From contig JAHEHN010000001.1 of NCBI GenBank assembly GCA_024644515.1, forward strand, positions 58,068 through 122,067: DNA of 64,000 nt, read 5' to 3'. Below, piece after piece: positions 43,117 to 52,262 of the stretch. This DNA is from Gammaproteobacteria bacterium. GTDB taxonomy: Bacteria; Pseudomonadota; Gammaproteobacteria; Pseudomonadales; Pseudohongiellaceae. Positions within the stretch are counted from its first letter, which is position 1. Every line of letters begins with the position of its first letter. The translations under genes were made by a program, and so were the position numbers. The notes under the pieces were generated by a model. It ran no database searches and was not told where the DNA came from. It worked only from the letters and a program-made list of their open reading frames with translations.

Positions 43117-44313
43117 GTGAAATCTGATTTGATCAAAATGGCGCTGGTACTGGGTTCACTTAGCTGGATAGGGCCGTTTGCGATCGATATGTATTTGCCG
43201 GCAATGCCGATTATTGCAGAAGATCTGCAGGCATCAGTCTCTGCATCCCAGGCAACACTGATGTCATTTTTTATTTCCTTCGGTGTCAGCCAGCTGGTCT
43301 ATGGTCCGGCTTCTGACGTGTTTGGGCGTAAGCCGCCACTGTATTTTGGTCTGGTAGTGTTTGCCCTGGCTTCCATTGGCTGTGCCATGTCACCGACCAT
43401 TAACTGGCTGATAGCGATGCGCTTTGTGCAGGGCATTGGCGCAGCGGCGGTAATGTCGATTCCGCGCGCCGTCATTCGTGACTGTTATACCGGGAATGAG
43501 GCGACAAGATTGATGTCTACCATTATGATCATTATTGCTATTTCACCCATGTTCGCGCCCTTGCTGGGTAGCGCTGTAATTATTCCCTTTGGCTGGCGCG
43601 CGGTGTTTGTGGCGGTTTCCCTGGCCTCTATTGTGGGATTCCTGATGACGCGTTTTGGACTCAGGGAAACCCTTAAGCCGGAGAACAGAAGTCCCTTTAA
43701 ATTCAGTCGTATGATGAATGCCTTTGGTGTGTTGTTTCGCGATACCCATTACATGGGACTTACCCTGATTGGCGGCATGGGCATGGGCAGCTTTTTTGCT
43801 TTTCTGGCGACCAGTTCATTTCTCTACATGGATTATTATGGGCTGACTTCCTTTCAGTACAGCCTGGCATTTGCCTTGAATGCTTTTGGCTTCTTTGCTG
43901 CCAGCCAGCTTGCCGCAACACTGGAGGCACGCTTTGGTACGATAAATGTGATCAAGTGGGCTGTTGCCGGCTACTGCTTCTTTGCCTGCCTGCTGTTTGG
44001 TGTAGTGATGCTGGGCTTGGACAGTTTCCCTCTGCTGGTAGGCTTACTGCTGGTGACTTATGCTTTTCTGGGATTGGTACTACCTACTTCAATGGTTCTG
44101 GCGCTTGAGGATCATGGACCGATTGCCGGCACCGCTGCATCACTGGGTGGGACATTACAGATGGTTATTGGTGCTATCAGTATCGCCATTGTCAGTGCGG
44201 TATTTAACAATACGCCGCTGCCACTGGTTGTTGCGATCGCCATCTGCGGAGTAATCGCAGCCATCCTGTCAGTGTTTGCGCTGAAAAAACCACAGGTTCT
44301 GCAGCAAGGGTAA
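43117..44313 (+). CDS. Bcr/CflA-type multidrug efflux MFS transporter
   Basis: A proton-driven twelve-span exporter of the DHA1 group. The signature G-P-F-A-I-D-M-Y-L-P-A-M of helix 1 is present, as are G-P-A-S-D-V-F-G-R-K-P in loop 2-3 and R-F-V-Q-G-I-G-A-A in helix 4. I choose GTG at 43117 (ATG at 43138 is the alternative) because a further upstream start at 43015 would add 34 residues that relatives lack. Its substrate cannot be told. Confidence 0.87.
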   Translation: MKSDLIKMALVLGSLSWIGPFAIDMYLPAMPIIAEDLQASVSASQATLMSFFISFGVSQLVYGPASDVFGRKPPLYFGLVVFALASIGCAMSPTINWLIAMRFVQGIGAAAVMSIPRAVIRDCYTGNEATRLMSTIMIIIAISPMFAPLLGSAVIIPFGWRAVFVAVSLASIVGFLMTRFGLRETLKPENRSPFKFSRMMNAFGVLFRDTHYMGLTLIGGMGMGSFFAFLATSSFLYMDYYGLTSFQYSLAFALNAFGFFAASQLAATLEARFGTINVIKWAVAGYCFFACLLFGVVMLGLDSFPLLVGLLLVTYAFLGLVLPTSMVLALEDHGPIAGTAASLGGTLQMVIGAISIAIVSAVFNNTPLPLVVAIAICGVIAAILSVFALKKPQVLQQG

Positions 44314-44359
44314 TTCAATAGTAAAAGTACTGCAGAGCTAGAACTGAATGTTTTGCCTG

Positions 44360-45100
44360 TTAATCGCTGGTCAGGGTCAGCAGGATATCGGCAAACCAGG
44401 CGCAGTTAAGTCCCAGTGCCTCGTCTACCTCCAGATCCCTGGTGCCCACATCCAGTCGCGCTGAATGAATGCCAAGTAAGGTCGAGGGTAATTCCGAATT
44501 TAAATTTTCCTCCTCGATTTTCGATTCATCACGCGTGACTACGGGTGCGCCACTCATGCCGCGATGGGTTCGCGCGTCTGTCAGAAAATAGCCATTGCCC
44601 TGAAAGCGCATACTGAAAGAGGACGCATTAATTGCGCGCCGGGCAACCGGCAAGTGATGCAGGGTATCGTGAAAACCCAGAGGAAATCCTATGATCAGCA
44701 TTTCCGTTCCAATTTCTATTCTTTCAATCGAGTCATGCAAATGCGCTGGGGTGAAAGCGAAGTAGGTAGCCGTATCAGGCAAGCTGTCGCGCTCAATTTC
44801 TATCACGGCAACATCTATATCCCCGGCACTGTCTGATCCCTGGCGCCAGACACTTTCTCCGTCATTAAACAGGAGGATGGAAAAGACAGAAGACTCGGCA
44901 AGGTTTTCCGGATTGTTATGAATTTCCAGCTCGATTCTATTGGGGTGGTGATCGCTGGGTTCATCTACCAAAACGTGGCGACTGGTGACCAGGAAAAGTT
45001 TTTCATCGCGCTCGAAGAAAAACCCGCTGGCTTTAGTGAGCAGGTGTTCATGTTCATAGGTAGAAATTTGCAGTGTGCTTAGCAGCAGGGGTTCAATCAT
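44360..45100 (-). CDS. Cytoplasmic trypsin-like serine peptidase domain protein
   Basis: A 246-residue chymotrypsin-fold protease without a signal peptide or PDZ domain. The likely triad is His42 in S-R-H-V-L, Asp96 in D-I-D-V-A-V and Ser183 in G-M-S-G-A-P-V-V. Most bacterial relatives (HtrA/Deg) are exported, so cytoplasmic placement is unusual. It is convergent with the efflux gene and divergent from the long leader region of rhlE. Confidence 0.8.
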   Translation of the reverse strand: MIEPLLLSTLQISTYEHEHLLTKASGFFFERDEKLFLVTSRHVLVDEPSDHHPNRIELEIHNNPENLAESSVFSILLFNDGESVWRQGSDSAGDIDVAVIEIERDSLPDTATYFAFTPAHLHDSIERIEIGTEMLIIGFPLGFHDTLHHLPVARRAINASSFSMRFQGNGYFLTDARTHRGMSGAPVVTRDESKIEEENLNSELPSTLLGIHSARLDVGTRDLEVDEALGLNCAWFADILLTLTSD

Positions 45101-45689
45101 GATGAAAAAGACTTTGCTAGATTTTACTATTATTTTACAGCGCTATTTTAAAGCACCGGTAGTGCACTGCAATACAATTAATCAACCAGTCGCAGAGAAA
45201 AAGTTTTCATTCGTGTTTTTAAGAGCACTTGATGTTTGGGAGCAAGAAATGCATCGGGATAATAGTCAATGAAGTTTGCATGGGTATGTGTTACAGTGCG
45301 AGCCATCAGTGCAGTGAAGAGTCTGTGCTGATGTGAATATTATAAAGGTCAGTAGATAAAGATTAGCTTCAATTTACTGATGCGGTTTTACCCTCCCTGA
45401 TTCCTATGCGGCCCTTTCAAGGCATGCCATAGGCCTGCTTTCTAATTTTCTCAATACAACCATTGCTGCTGTTACATTTTTTGTAAGGCATTTTTCTATT
45501 GCGTGTCTCATGGTATTTTCATGGCATGTACAAGAAAAGTCATGGCAATTGCCATGTCATTTTCCAGTGTCGGATAGGGCCAACTTATCTGGTGCGGCGG
45601 AAAGGCAATACCCTTAATTTTAAGGCTTATAGTTAATTAGTAGCGTTTTGTTACTCGCTATAACAGCCTGTTCAAGAGTCAGATATTTT
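45101..45689. other. Long leader region upstream of rhlE with a 16-bp palindrome
   Basis: Nearly 590 bases without a confident gene. It contains the perfect palindrome CATGGCAATTGCCATG (45541-45556) and smaller symmetric pieces such as GGCATGCC (45422-45429). Cold-induced RNA helicase genes often have long structured 5' leaders, which may apply here. A 57-codon frame at 45099-45272 is not convincing. Confidence 0.5.
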
Positions 45690-46841
45690 ATGAGTGAAAC
45701 ACAACAATTTATTTCCCTTGGTCTTAGTGATTCCCTGTTAAGTGCGATACAGGCACAGGGCTATACACAGCCAACCCCGATCCAGGTCAAGGCCATTCCT
45801 GCAGTACTGGACGGTGAGGATGTTATGGCAGCAGCCCAGACCGGTACCGGTAAAACAGCAGCGTTTGTACTGCCAATTTTACAAAAACTTGGCAATTCGA
45901 AGCCTGTCGCCAGTGGCATGGTAAAAGTGCTGATCCTGGTACCAACACGTGAGCTTGCGGCCCAGGTACTGGAAAGTGTCACCACTTATGGTGATAACGA
46001 AAAAATTAAAGCCTGCGCTGTCTTTGGTGGCGTTAATATTAATCCGCAATTACAGCGTGTACATAAAGGCGTCGATATCCTGGTGGCAACCCCTGGGCGC
46101 CTGCAGGATTTGATTGATCGCAGGGCCGTTTCACTGCAGTCACTGGAAATTCTGGTGCTGGATGAAGCCGACAGAATGCTGGACATGGGTTTTATCCATG
46201 CCATTCGCAAGATTCTGAAACTGGTTCCGCAGCGTCGACAAAACCTGATGTTTTCTGCCACCTTTTCCCCGGAGATCAGGAATTTGGCAAAAACTATTTG
46301 CCGCAATCCGGTGGAAGTTGAGTCAGCACCGCGAAATTCTGCGGTTGAAATTATTCATCAGCAGCTATTTGAGGTGAATAAAGAAGACAAATCCGGTGTG
46401 CTGAGAAGTTTGCTGCAAGGTACCACTGATCAGGCATTGGTGTTTAGCAGAACCAAGCACGGTGCTAACAAACTGACTAAAATCCTGAATAAAAATAACA
46501 TCATGTCTTCTGCTCTGCACGGCAACAAAAGTCAGAAACAACGCACAGCGGCGCTTGATGCATTTAAACAAAACCGTATCCAGGTGCTGGTTGCGACTGA
46601 TATAGCCGCGCGCGGAATTGATATCGATTTGCTGCCCATGGTGATCAACTATGATCTTCCCCATGTGCCTGAAGATTATGTGCATCGTATTGGCAGAACC
46701 GGCCGTGCCGGTGCCCAGGGCAGGGCGATCTCGCTGGTCAGCTCGGATGAGCGCAAACAACTGAAGGCCATTGAGCGTCTTATCAAGCAATCGATCAGTC
46801 GTGGCCTGGTGGCAGAGATTGGAAGTGCCCAACCGGTCTAG
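45690..46841 (+). CDS. rhlE: DEAD-box ATP-dependent RNA helicase RhlE
   Basis: RNA helicase acting in ribosome assembly and RNA decay. All DEAD-box motifs are visible: G-Y-T-Q-P-T-P-I-Q (Q motif), A-Q-T-G-T-G-K-T (motif I), P-T-R-E-L-A (Ia), T-P-G-R (Ib), D-E-A-D (II), S-A-T (III), A-T-D-I-A-A-R-G-I-D (V) and H-R-I-G-R-T-G-R (VI). The D-R-M-L-D-M-G-F after DEAD is typical of RhlE. The C-terminal tail is very short. I prefer ATG 45690 (M-S-E-T) over an upstream start at 45648. Confidence 0.9.
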   Translation: MSETQQFISLGLSDSLLSAIQAQGYTQPTPIQVKAIPAVLDGEDVMAAAQTGTGKTAAFVLPILQKLGNSKPVASGMVKVLILVPTRELAAQVLESVTTYGDNEKIKACAVFGGVNINPQLQRVHKGVDILVATPGRLQDLIDRRAVSLQSLEILVLDEADRMLDMGFIHAIRKILKLVPQRRQNLMFSATFSPEIRNLAKTICRNPVEVESAPRNSAVEIIHQQLFEVNKEDKSGVLRSLLQGTTDQALVFSRTKHGANKLTKILNKNNIMSSALHGNKSQKQRTAALDAFKQNRIQVLVATDIAARGIDIDLLPMVINYDLPHVPEDYVHRIGRTGRAGAQGRAISLVSSDERKQLKAIERLIKQSISRGLVAEIGSAQPV

Positions 46842-46897
46842 TCGTCGGCATAAAAATCAGTAGCAACTAATCCGATCGGATTGGTTATCTGCACAAT

Positions 46898-46955
46898 ACA
46901 GCCTCTGCACATTGATTGAACTAAACAATCAGGGTGCAGGGGCTGTTTCATTTTC
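46898..46955 (+). terminator. Rho-independent terminator after rhlE
   Basis: ACAGCCTCTGCAC (46898-46910) pairs with GTGCAGGGGCTGT (46934-46946) with one G-T wobble across a 23-base loop. A T-rich tail (TTTCATTTT) follows. Confidence 0.75.
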
Positions 46956-46963
46956 ATGCTGTC

Positions 46964-48424
46964 TCAAAAACTGAAAATATCTTCCTTGGTCGGGATTTCC
47001 ATATCCTGCTCAAAATTCTCTTCCCAGATCTGACGCCAGGGCTGGCCATAGACATCGGGCACCTTGTATTCAATGACAGTGCCAGGAGAGATGGGTTCGG
47101 CGCGGCCATTAATGGGGAAAATGGTCGGGATACACTCGGTAAATACGATGGGGTCGCCTTCCCTGAAACTGCTGAGCTTGGTCATGTCCCTGACAATACG
47201 CACGGGCTGCAGCAAAGCTTCGGGATCATAGAAAATAGCTTCGTGATTAATGCCAATGAAATTTTCATCACTGTCATACCTGGATTGGTAAATTTCGATG
47301 GTCTGCATTTTATTGGAAAACTCAAAACCACTGTGTGACATCCAGCCCTGGATATTGGAAGTCCAGGTAATAAGTGCATCACCGTCCCAGAAGCCTATGG
47401 TTTCACCATACCAACGTGGTACATCTGCCCCTAGTCGGGGCACGGCGCCATCCATATTAAATTCCCTGCCAACATAAATATTGGTGACAAAATTGTCGGC
47501 CTGGGTTGTTGATATCTGTACCAGATCAGGAGTAACGACGATGGAATGCTCTGTGGCAGCAGCCCAATGCCAGCGTCGAATAAAGCCTTCTGGCCAACAG
47601 TACATGGCGGGCCACTGGAAGGCTCCTGTATTCACCTGATGATAATTCTGCTGCACAAAACGTTTCGCATATTCATCTGTGAGCAATGAAACAATGGTAG
47701 AGGCCTGACTGAACATCATGCCATACCAGTTGGTCATCAGTGTCGAGAACTGTAAACCAGCATAACGTCCACTCCATTCGCCGGGAACAGTAGCGTAATC
47801 ATATTCATCAGGTCCGCCGCGGGACTCGGTCTCTGCCAATAAGGCATTATAGTGTGCTTCAGCAGATTCAAATTCATAGGGACTGACAATAGCTTCTTTT
47901 GGCAGGTCGCGATCACAATAGCCCCATGCTGCGGTAAGTGGAGGGTTGTCGCCAATAGTCGCGGTGCTTAACGGCGTGGCGACACGTTGTTGTTCAATAC
48001 CAAAACTGCTGTTGCAGCGAAAATAACGCGGATCGGTCCAGTGCTCCATATCCTTGTAGAAATCTGTTGAGTTAAATAAATCCGTCTCCAGCGGCTCGAT
48101 GCCTTCAGGTGAGTCACCATTCGCCGCAGAATAGATTTCTATTCTCTCAGGCGCCATGCCAAACATATCGCCAGCTTCCAGCAACAAAGGGCCGACAATA
48201 ATATCGCCATTCAATATTTCATTGACATCAGGCAGTGTGCCAAAGGGAGTGACCTGTTCAGCGGGCCGGGTTTCCAGCAGGCTTAGCGGATCAAGGACCG
48301 GAGCGCCACGGCCAATACTGACAAATTCGGCATTGTTCGGATTCTGAGTGGAACTGCATGACTGGAAGAGGATTGCGGTGGACAAGACGATGAAATACTT
48401 ACTTTTTGTAAATGGCATTTTCAA
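46964..48424 (-). CDS. Large lipoprotein of the W-x-G-D secreted family, unknown function
   Basis: A 486-residue exported protein with lipobox F-Q-S-C (Cys23 or so). It shares G-F-W-D-G-D-A-L-I-T-W-T with the secreted proteins at 30579, 53425 and 62518, then continues into an M-Q-T-I-E-I-Y strand and a region ending in a D-P-E-A-L-L-Q-P segment. Acidic and aromatic residues are frequent. No enzyme motif was recognised. It stands alone between rhlE (convergent) and a TonB receptor gene on the same strand. Confidence 0.72.
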   Translation of the reverse strand: MKMPFTKSKYFIVLSTAILFQSCSSTQNPNNAEFVSIGRGAPVLDPLSLLETRPAEQVTPFGTLPDVNEILNGDIIVGPLLLEAGDMFGMAPERIEIYSAANGDSPEGIEPLETDLFNSTDFYKDMEHWTDPRYFRCNSSFGIEQQRVATPLSTATIGDNPPLTAAWGYCDRDLPKEAIVSPYEFESAEAHYNALLAETESRGGPDEYDYATVPGEWSGRYAGLQFSTLMTNWYGMMFSQASTIVSLLTDEYAKRFVQQNYHQVNTGAFQWPAMYCWPEGFIRRWHWAAATEHSIVVTPDLVQISTTQADNFVTNIYVGREFNMDGAVPRLGADVPRWYGETIGFWDGDALITWTSNIQGWMSHSGFEFSNKMQTIEIYQSRYDSDENFIGINHEAIFYDPEALLQPVRIVRDMTKLSSFREGDPIVFTECIPTIFPINGRAEPISPGTVIEYKVPDVYGQPWRQIWEENFEQDMEIPTKEDIFSF

Positions 48425-48601
48425 GAGAGGCTCGATAATCAGGATGGTTAATAAGGAAGACGGATGACAAAGCGAACTGACGCGTCCTGGCTATACATCC
48501 ATTTACCAGAGCCAGAGACACTATTGATTTTTAGCGCTACTTGCAAGCACTCAGCGCATTAGGCCTGCGCAGAGGGGCAAGGGCATACCTGATCAAGCTT
48601 A

Positions 48602-50638
48602 TTAAAACTTGTAGCTGAGGCCCATACGGAAGCTCTGTGGCACAGTGGCGCGGCTGATGGTGCAATTGGTGATGGCACAATCAATATCTTTAGAGCTCTG
48701 ATCCGCGGGATCAAGGCCCGGTACATAGGCCGGATAGTAATAGACGATTTCCTTGTTATCGGTATCCAGCAAATTGATGACTTCAGCATAGGCGGTAAGT
48801 TTGTTGAAATGCCAGGCACCGCGAATGCTTACGGTGGTTAGTGCTTCGGAGCGCTGCGTGTTGTCTGCAGTGAGGGCATAGGGTCCCAGATAGCGCGCAC
48901 GCAGGGCCAGATCCCAGTTGTCGCGACTAGCTGAAATTCCTATCTGCCCGGCTTCTTCCACGGCACCTTCCACGAAGTTACCGTCGGGGTTGTTCACATA
49001 GTTGGCGTTACTGTGGGTATAAACAGCATCCACACCAAGCCAGCTCAGGGGCTGCCAGAACATGGTCAGTTCATAACCGTCGCGCTCGGAGCCGCCTTTA
49101 GGCTCCACTGAATTGGAGTCACCGACAAAAATCAGTTCACTGTCCTGTTCCAGCCACCAGTAGGATGAGGTGAAATTGAAATCACCGAGGCTCAGCCTGG
49201 CACCCAGCTCCCGTCCTTCGCCCCGGGAAAGTCCGGGTACCGGATCAAGCCTGTTGACGACGCCTCGGGCATCATTGGAGTGAAAACCGCGACCCCAGTT
49301 GGCATACAACTCAAGGTCATCCATGGCCTGCCAGGCCAGGGCAATTTTGGGGGAGAACAGATTGTCAGAACCTTTGCCGGCGACACTCAGGGCGTTCAAC
49401 GCACTGACATCGAAATCATAGTAATCGCCGCGCAGTCCCCCAATCACCCGCAGGCTATCGGTGGCATACCAGGTGGCTTCAACAAAGGCGCCCCAGGAGG
49501 CTTCCTGGATGGAGTTGGTGGCAATATCTTCTACAAAAGCACCGCGATTGGTGTGTTCAACCCCGATACGGCTACCATCATCATAGCGAAAATTACCGCC
49601 CCCGATGACTTGAAAGTTCATTTCCTCGATCAGTGTCTTTTCGACCTTTCCGCCCATGGTCCAGCGCTTATCGAACTGGTTGATCTGGTAGTCGTAAGTA
49701 GGATTGGATGACATGGTCCAGTCATAATGCTGGGCGTACAACGTAGCGCCCCAGTCGTCGTCGGTGAGCTCGCTGGTAACAATCCAGCGTGAGGTTTCTC
49801 CCTTCGCAGTAGGGTCCAGTGTACAAAATGCATCTTCGCAGGCGCTTGTACCAAAGGCCCGTTCCGGTATTTGTTCCGTAGGATCCCAGTCCGCTTCATA
49901 AGCGGAAACGGTCAGCATGAACTGGCCAAAATCCGTATTACGCAAATATTTGCCCCACAGGGATTCGTGGTTCAGATCCTCTGCTTTTTCCCAGGGGCCA
50001 TCGTTTTGTTTGTATTCACCGACCAGGGTCAGAGAGCCGTTTTGGAGATTCTGGCTGGCTCCGCCTGCCACCCGTCGCCAACCATACTGCCCACTTTCCA
50101 TGGACAGAAAATTGTTGTCCAGGGAGTCAATGGTATGAATGAAGGAGGCGCCAGCCATGGAAAAATCTCCCAGGTCGGCGCGATAGGGCCCCTTGCGGTA
50201 ATCAATTCGTTCCACAGTTTCCGGGATCAGTCCGTTAACGTCCAGATAGCCCTGGCCATGGCCGTGGGAGCGCAAATTCATTGGCATGCCATCCACGAAT
50301 ACGGTGTAGTCAGTGCCATGGTCGAGATTAAAGCCGCGGAGAAAAAACTGATTGGCTTTACCGCTGCCTGAATGCTGTACGGCGATCATTCCCGGCATGG
50401 ATTCCAGCAGTTCGGCGGTTTTAAATAATGGTCGTATCAGCAGATCAGCACCACCGATGGAGCCTTCACTGGCTGCTTCGGCAGTGCCTACCAGATCCCT
50501 GGCGCGTCCAAATACCACGATTTCTTCTATGTCCGGAGACGCTAGATTCGCTGTCTGGGCAAAGGCAGGAACGCCGGTCATTGCGGTGCAGATACAACAG
50601 GCCAATCGGGATAGTGCCAGTGGTTTTGTTAACTTCAT
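48602..50638 (-). CDS. TonB-dependent outer-membrane receptor 1
   Basis: Outer-membrane active transporter. The signal peptide (ending A-F-A-Q) is followed by a TonB box-like D-I-E-E-I-V-V near residue 36, a plug domain with F-F-L-R-G-F-N-L-D-H-G and V-F-V-D-G-M-P, then a 22-strand barrel ending in a terminal Phe (S-Y-K-F). I use ATG 50638; a GTG at 50650 is in frame. No regulator or periplasmic partner is adjacent, so the ligand is unknown. Confidence 0.88.
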   Translation of the reverse strand: MKLTKPLALSRLACCICTAMTGVPAFAQTANLASPDIEEIVVFGRARDLVGTAEAASEGSIGGADLLIRPLFKTAELLESMPGMIAVQHSGSGKANQFFLRGFNLDHGTDYTVFVDGMPMNLRSHGHGQGYLDVNGLIPETVERIDYRKGPYRADLGDFSMAGASFIHTIDSLDNNFLSMESGQYGWRRVAGGASQNLQNGSLTLVGEYKQNDGPWEKAEDLNHESLWGKYLRNTDFGQFMLTVSAYEADWDPTEQIPERAFGTSACEDAFCTLDPTAKGETSRWIVTSELTDDDWGATLYAQHYDWTMSSNPTYDYQINQFDKRWTMGGKVEKTLIEEMNFQVIGGGNFRYDDGSRIGVEHTNRGAFVEDIATNSIQEASWGAFVEATWYATDSLRVIGGLRGDYYDFDVSALNALSVAGKGSDNLFSPKIALAWQAMDDLELYANWGRGFHSNDARGVVNRLDPVPGLSRGEGRELGARLSLGDFNFTSSYWWLEQDSELIFVGDSNSVEPKGGSERDGYELTMFWQPLSWLGVDAVYTHSNANYVNNPDGNFVEGAVEEAGQIGISASRDNWDLALRARYLGPYALTADNTQRSEALTTVSIRGAWHFNKLTAYAEVINLLDTDNKEIVYYYPAYVPGLDPADQSSKDIDCAITNCTISRATVPQSFRMGLSYKF

Positions 50639-51033
50639 ATTCAATCTCACTAAAAGTGTCTACCGCTTGAAACCGGGTTGCCGGATTTCTAATCTGATGC
50701 ATTCAGGACGTTGCCTGGGTACTTACTATGAGGGCATGCTAGCGGATGTAAACCAGTCAAAGGGCGAAATTAACTGTTCGTAACTGTTTCACCTGCGTTA
50801 ACGCTTTGTTAAAAATTTTTTTCGGCTATTTAGGGAGGCAAAATAAAGTGATGGCTGGCCTGAATGATGCTGGCAGGCACTAAGCGCAGTAGATTAAAGT
50901 TATTTAAATTAACAAGATAGGGGTTGAATGAGAATATGACCCCCCCCGGAGAGATTCCAGGCCAGGGCAGGAGCTTGAGCGGTAGCATGGCGGATCAGGC
51001 TACGTTAAAAAACCCTGACAGCGTGAAAAAATG
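50639..51033. other. Intergenic region upstream of TonB receptor 1
   Basis: No supported gene. The AT-rich part near 50780-50830 is a likely promoter region for the receptor on the minus strand. A run of eight C is at about 50941-50948. Confidence 0.4.
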
Positions 51034-52101
51034 CTATCTGAAGCGGGTCAGGTTGAGATAGGCCGCTTCGATGTTTTTCTCTCGCAGTTGCTCGTAATAG
51101 GCCCAGTGGGAATATTGCTGTAACAGGATTTCCTGTTTCATTTGCTCCAGCGACAAACCATTAGCCAATGCCTGATTTACGGCATCGTGGAGATCCTGCA
51201 AAAATTGCCGGGCTGCCGAGACATCATCGTGACTGAAAAAGTCACCGTGACCGCCGGCAAAAATATCAAAATCCAGTGCTTCAACAGCCTCATAAGAGCG
51301 TATCCATTCAGCAATGGGAGTGCCGTCCAGTGGACCACAGGCACTGGGTAGCGAGCGAATATCGTCTCTTACCAGTGCATCCGCAATCATGTCAGTGGCA
51401 AATACCGTGCGCTCTTCGGGAAAATAAACCACGGTCATGTCATCACCATGGTTTTTGCCCGGATGAAATAACTCTACGGTTTTGCCCCCCAGGGTGAGCG
51501 TCATGCGCTCGGAATAAAAGATATCCGGTCTGACCAGATCAACCTGCAATTCAGCTGGTGTGGCGACACCATCACCATTCAGATCGATGGTTTCAAAATA
51601 GCCGGGGAACATACCGCAGATGCCGGGATCGGCGGTGGTAGGGATCATAATGTCTTCTTCGTCGATCATGCCGTTGTTATTACGATCGATCATGTCTCCA
51701 GGCATTTGTGGATAGCGTCCGTCCATATTCAGGGCGACACCTTCATGGGCAATAATGGTGGCAGTATCGGCGAATACAGCGGCGCCAGGGGCATGATCAA
51801 AATGACTGTGGCTATAAATGACATAGCGCACCGGTACATCAAAACGCTCATCAAGCTGGGTTTTAAGCCAGGTGGAGAATTCCAGATTTAACGGATCGGC
51901 AAGAATAATACCGTCATCGGTGACCAGAAAAATTCCATGCCAGGACCCATTGCCGGCGCGGTACAGATCGCCGGTGATATGTCGAATTTCATTGGCAAAT
52001 CGAAATGCCGGCGCCTCCTCATCCTGGGCATTCAATGCAAAGGAAATTAGTGAGGAAAAAGCAAACGTGAGTACTGGCAATAAAGATGGCAGTTTTTTCA
52101 T
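51034..52101 (-). CDS. Secreted MBL-fold hydrolase with two EF-hand loops
   Basis: A 355-residue exported metallo-beta-lactamase-fold protein. All metal ligands seem intact: H98-S-H100-F-D102-H103, a His in H-P-G-K-N-H-G-D-D, Asp in F-A-T-D-M, and His in G-G-H-G-D. Between the first His motif and the next strand are two calcium-type loops. One is D139-R-N-N-N-G-M-I-D-E-E-D150; the other is D173-L-N-G-D-G-V-A-T-P-A-E184. The ATG at 52101 begins a normal signal peptide. It is divergent from an unknown secreted gene. The substrate is unknown. Confidence 0.85.
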   Translation of the reverse strand: MKKLPSLLPVLTFAFSSLISFALNAQDEEAPAFRFANEIRHITGDLYRAGNGSWHGIFLVTDDGIILADPLNLEFSTWLKTQLDERFDVPVRYVIYSHSHFDHAPGAAVFADTATIIAHEGVALNMDGRYPQMPGDMIDRNNNGMIDEEDIMIPTTADPGICGMFPGYFETIDLNGDGVATPAELQVDLVRPDIFYSERMTLTLGGKTVELFHPGKNHGDDMTVVYFPEERTVFATDMIADALVRDDIRSLPSACGPLDGTPIAEWIRSYEAVEALDFDIFAGGHGDFFSHDDVSAARQFLQDLHDAVNQALANGLSLEQMKQEILLQQYSHWAYYEQLREKNIEAAYLNLTRFR

Positions 52102-52262
52102 AGGGATTCCGGGAAACAATATTAAGTAAGCAAATTCTTTGTCTAATTTAGTGAGATGAAAAGGATTGAGCAAGTTTTCCAGATTTTTTTCTGATCCTGA
52201 TTCTCGACTATACTGTGATTCAATAGTACAGACAGAATAATAATTCACCAATAGGGAATACA

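Noticed and set aside
45099..45272. 57-codon frame starting over the protease start codon
   Set aside because: The AGGGG before it is part of the opposite gene's coding sequence, the composition is atypical and no family is recognisable.
49280..49711. Long frames opposite the TonB receptor gene, including others at 49871-50371 and 50352-50783
   Set aside because: They are antisense shadows of a clear receptor gene and have no protein features.
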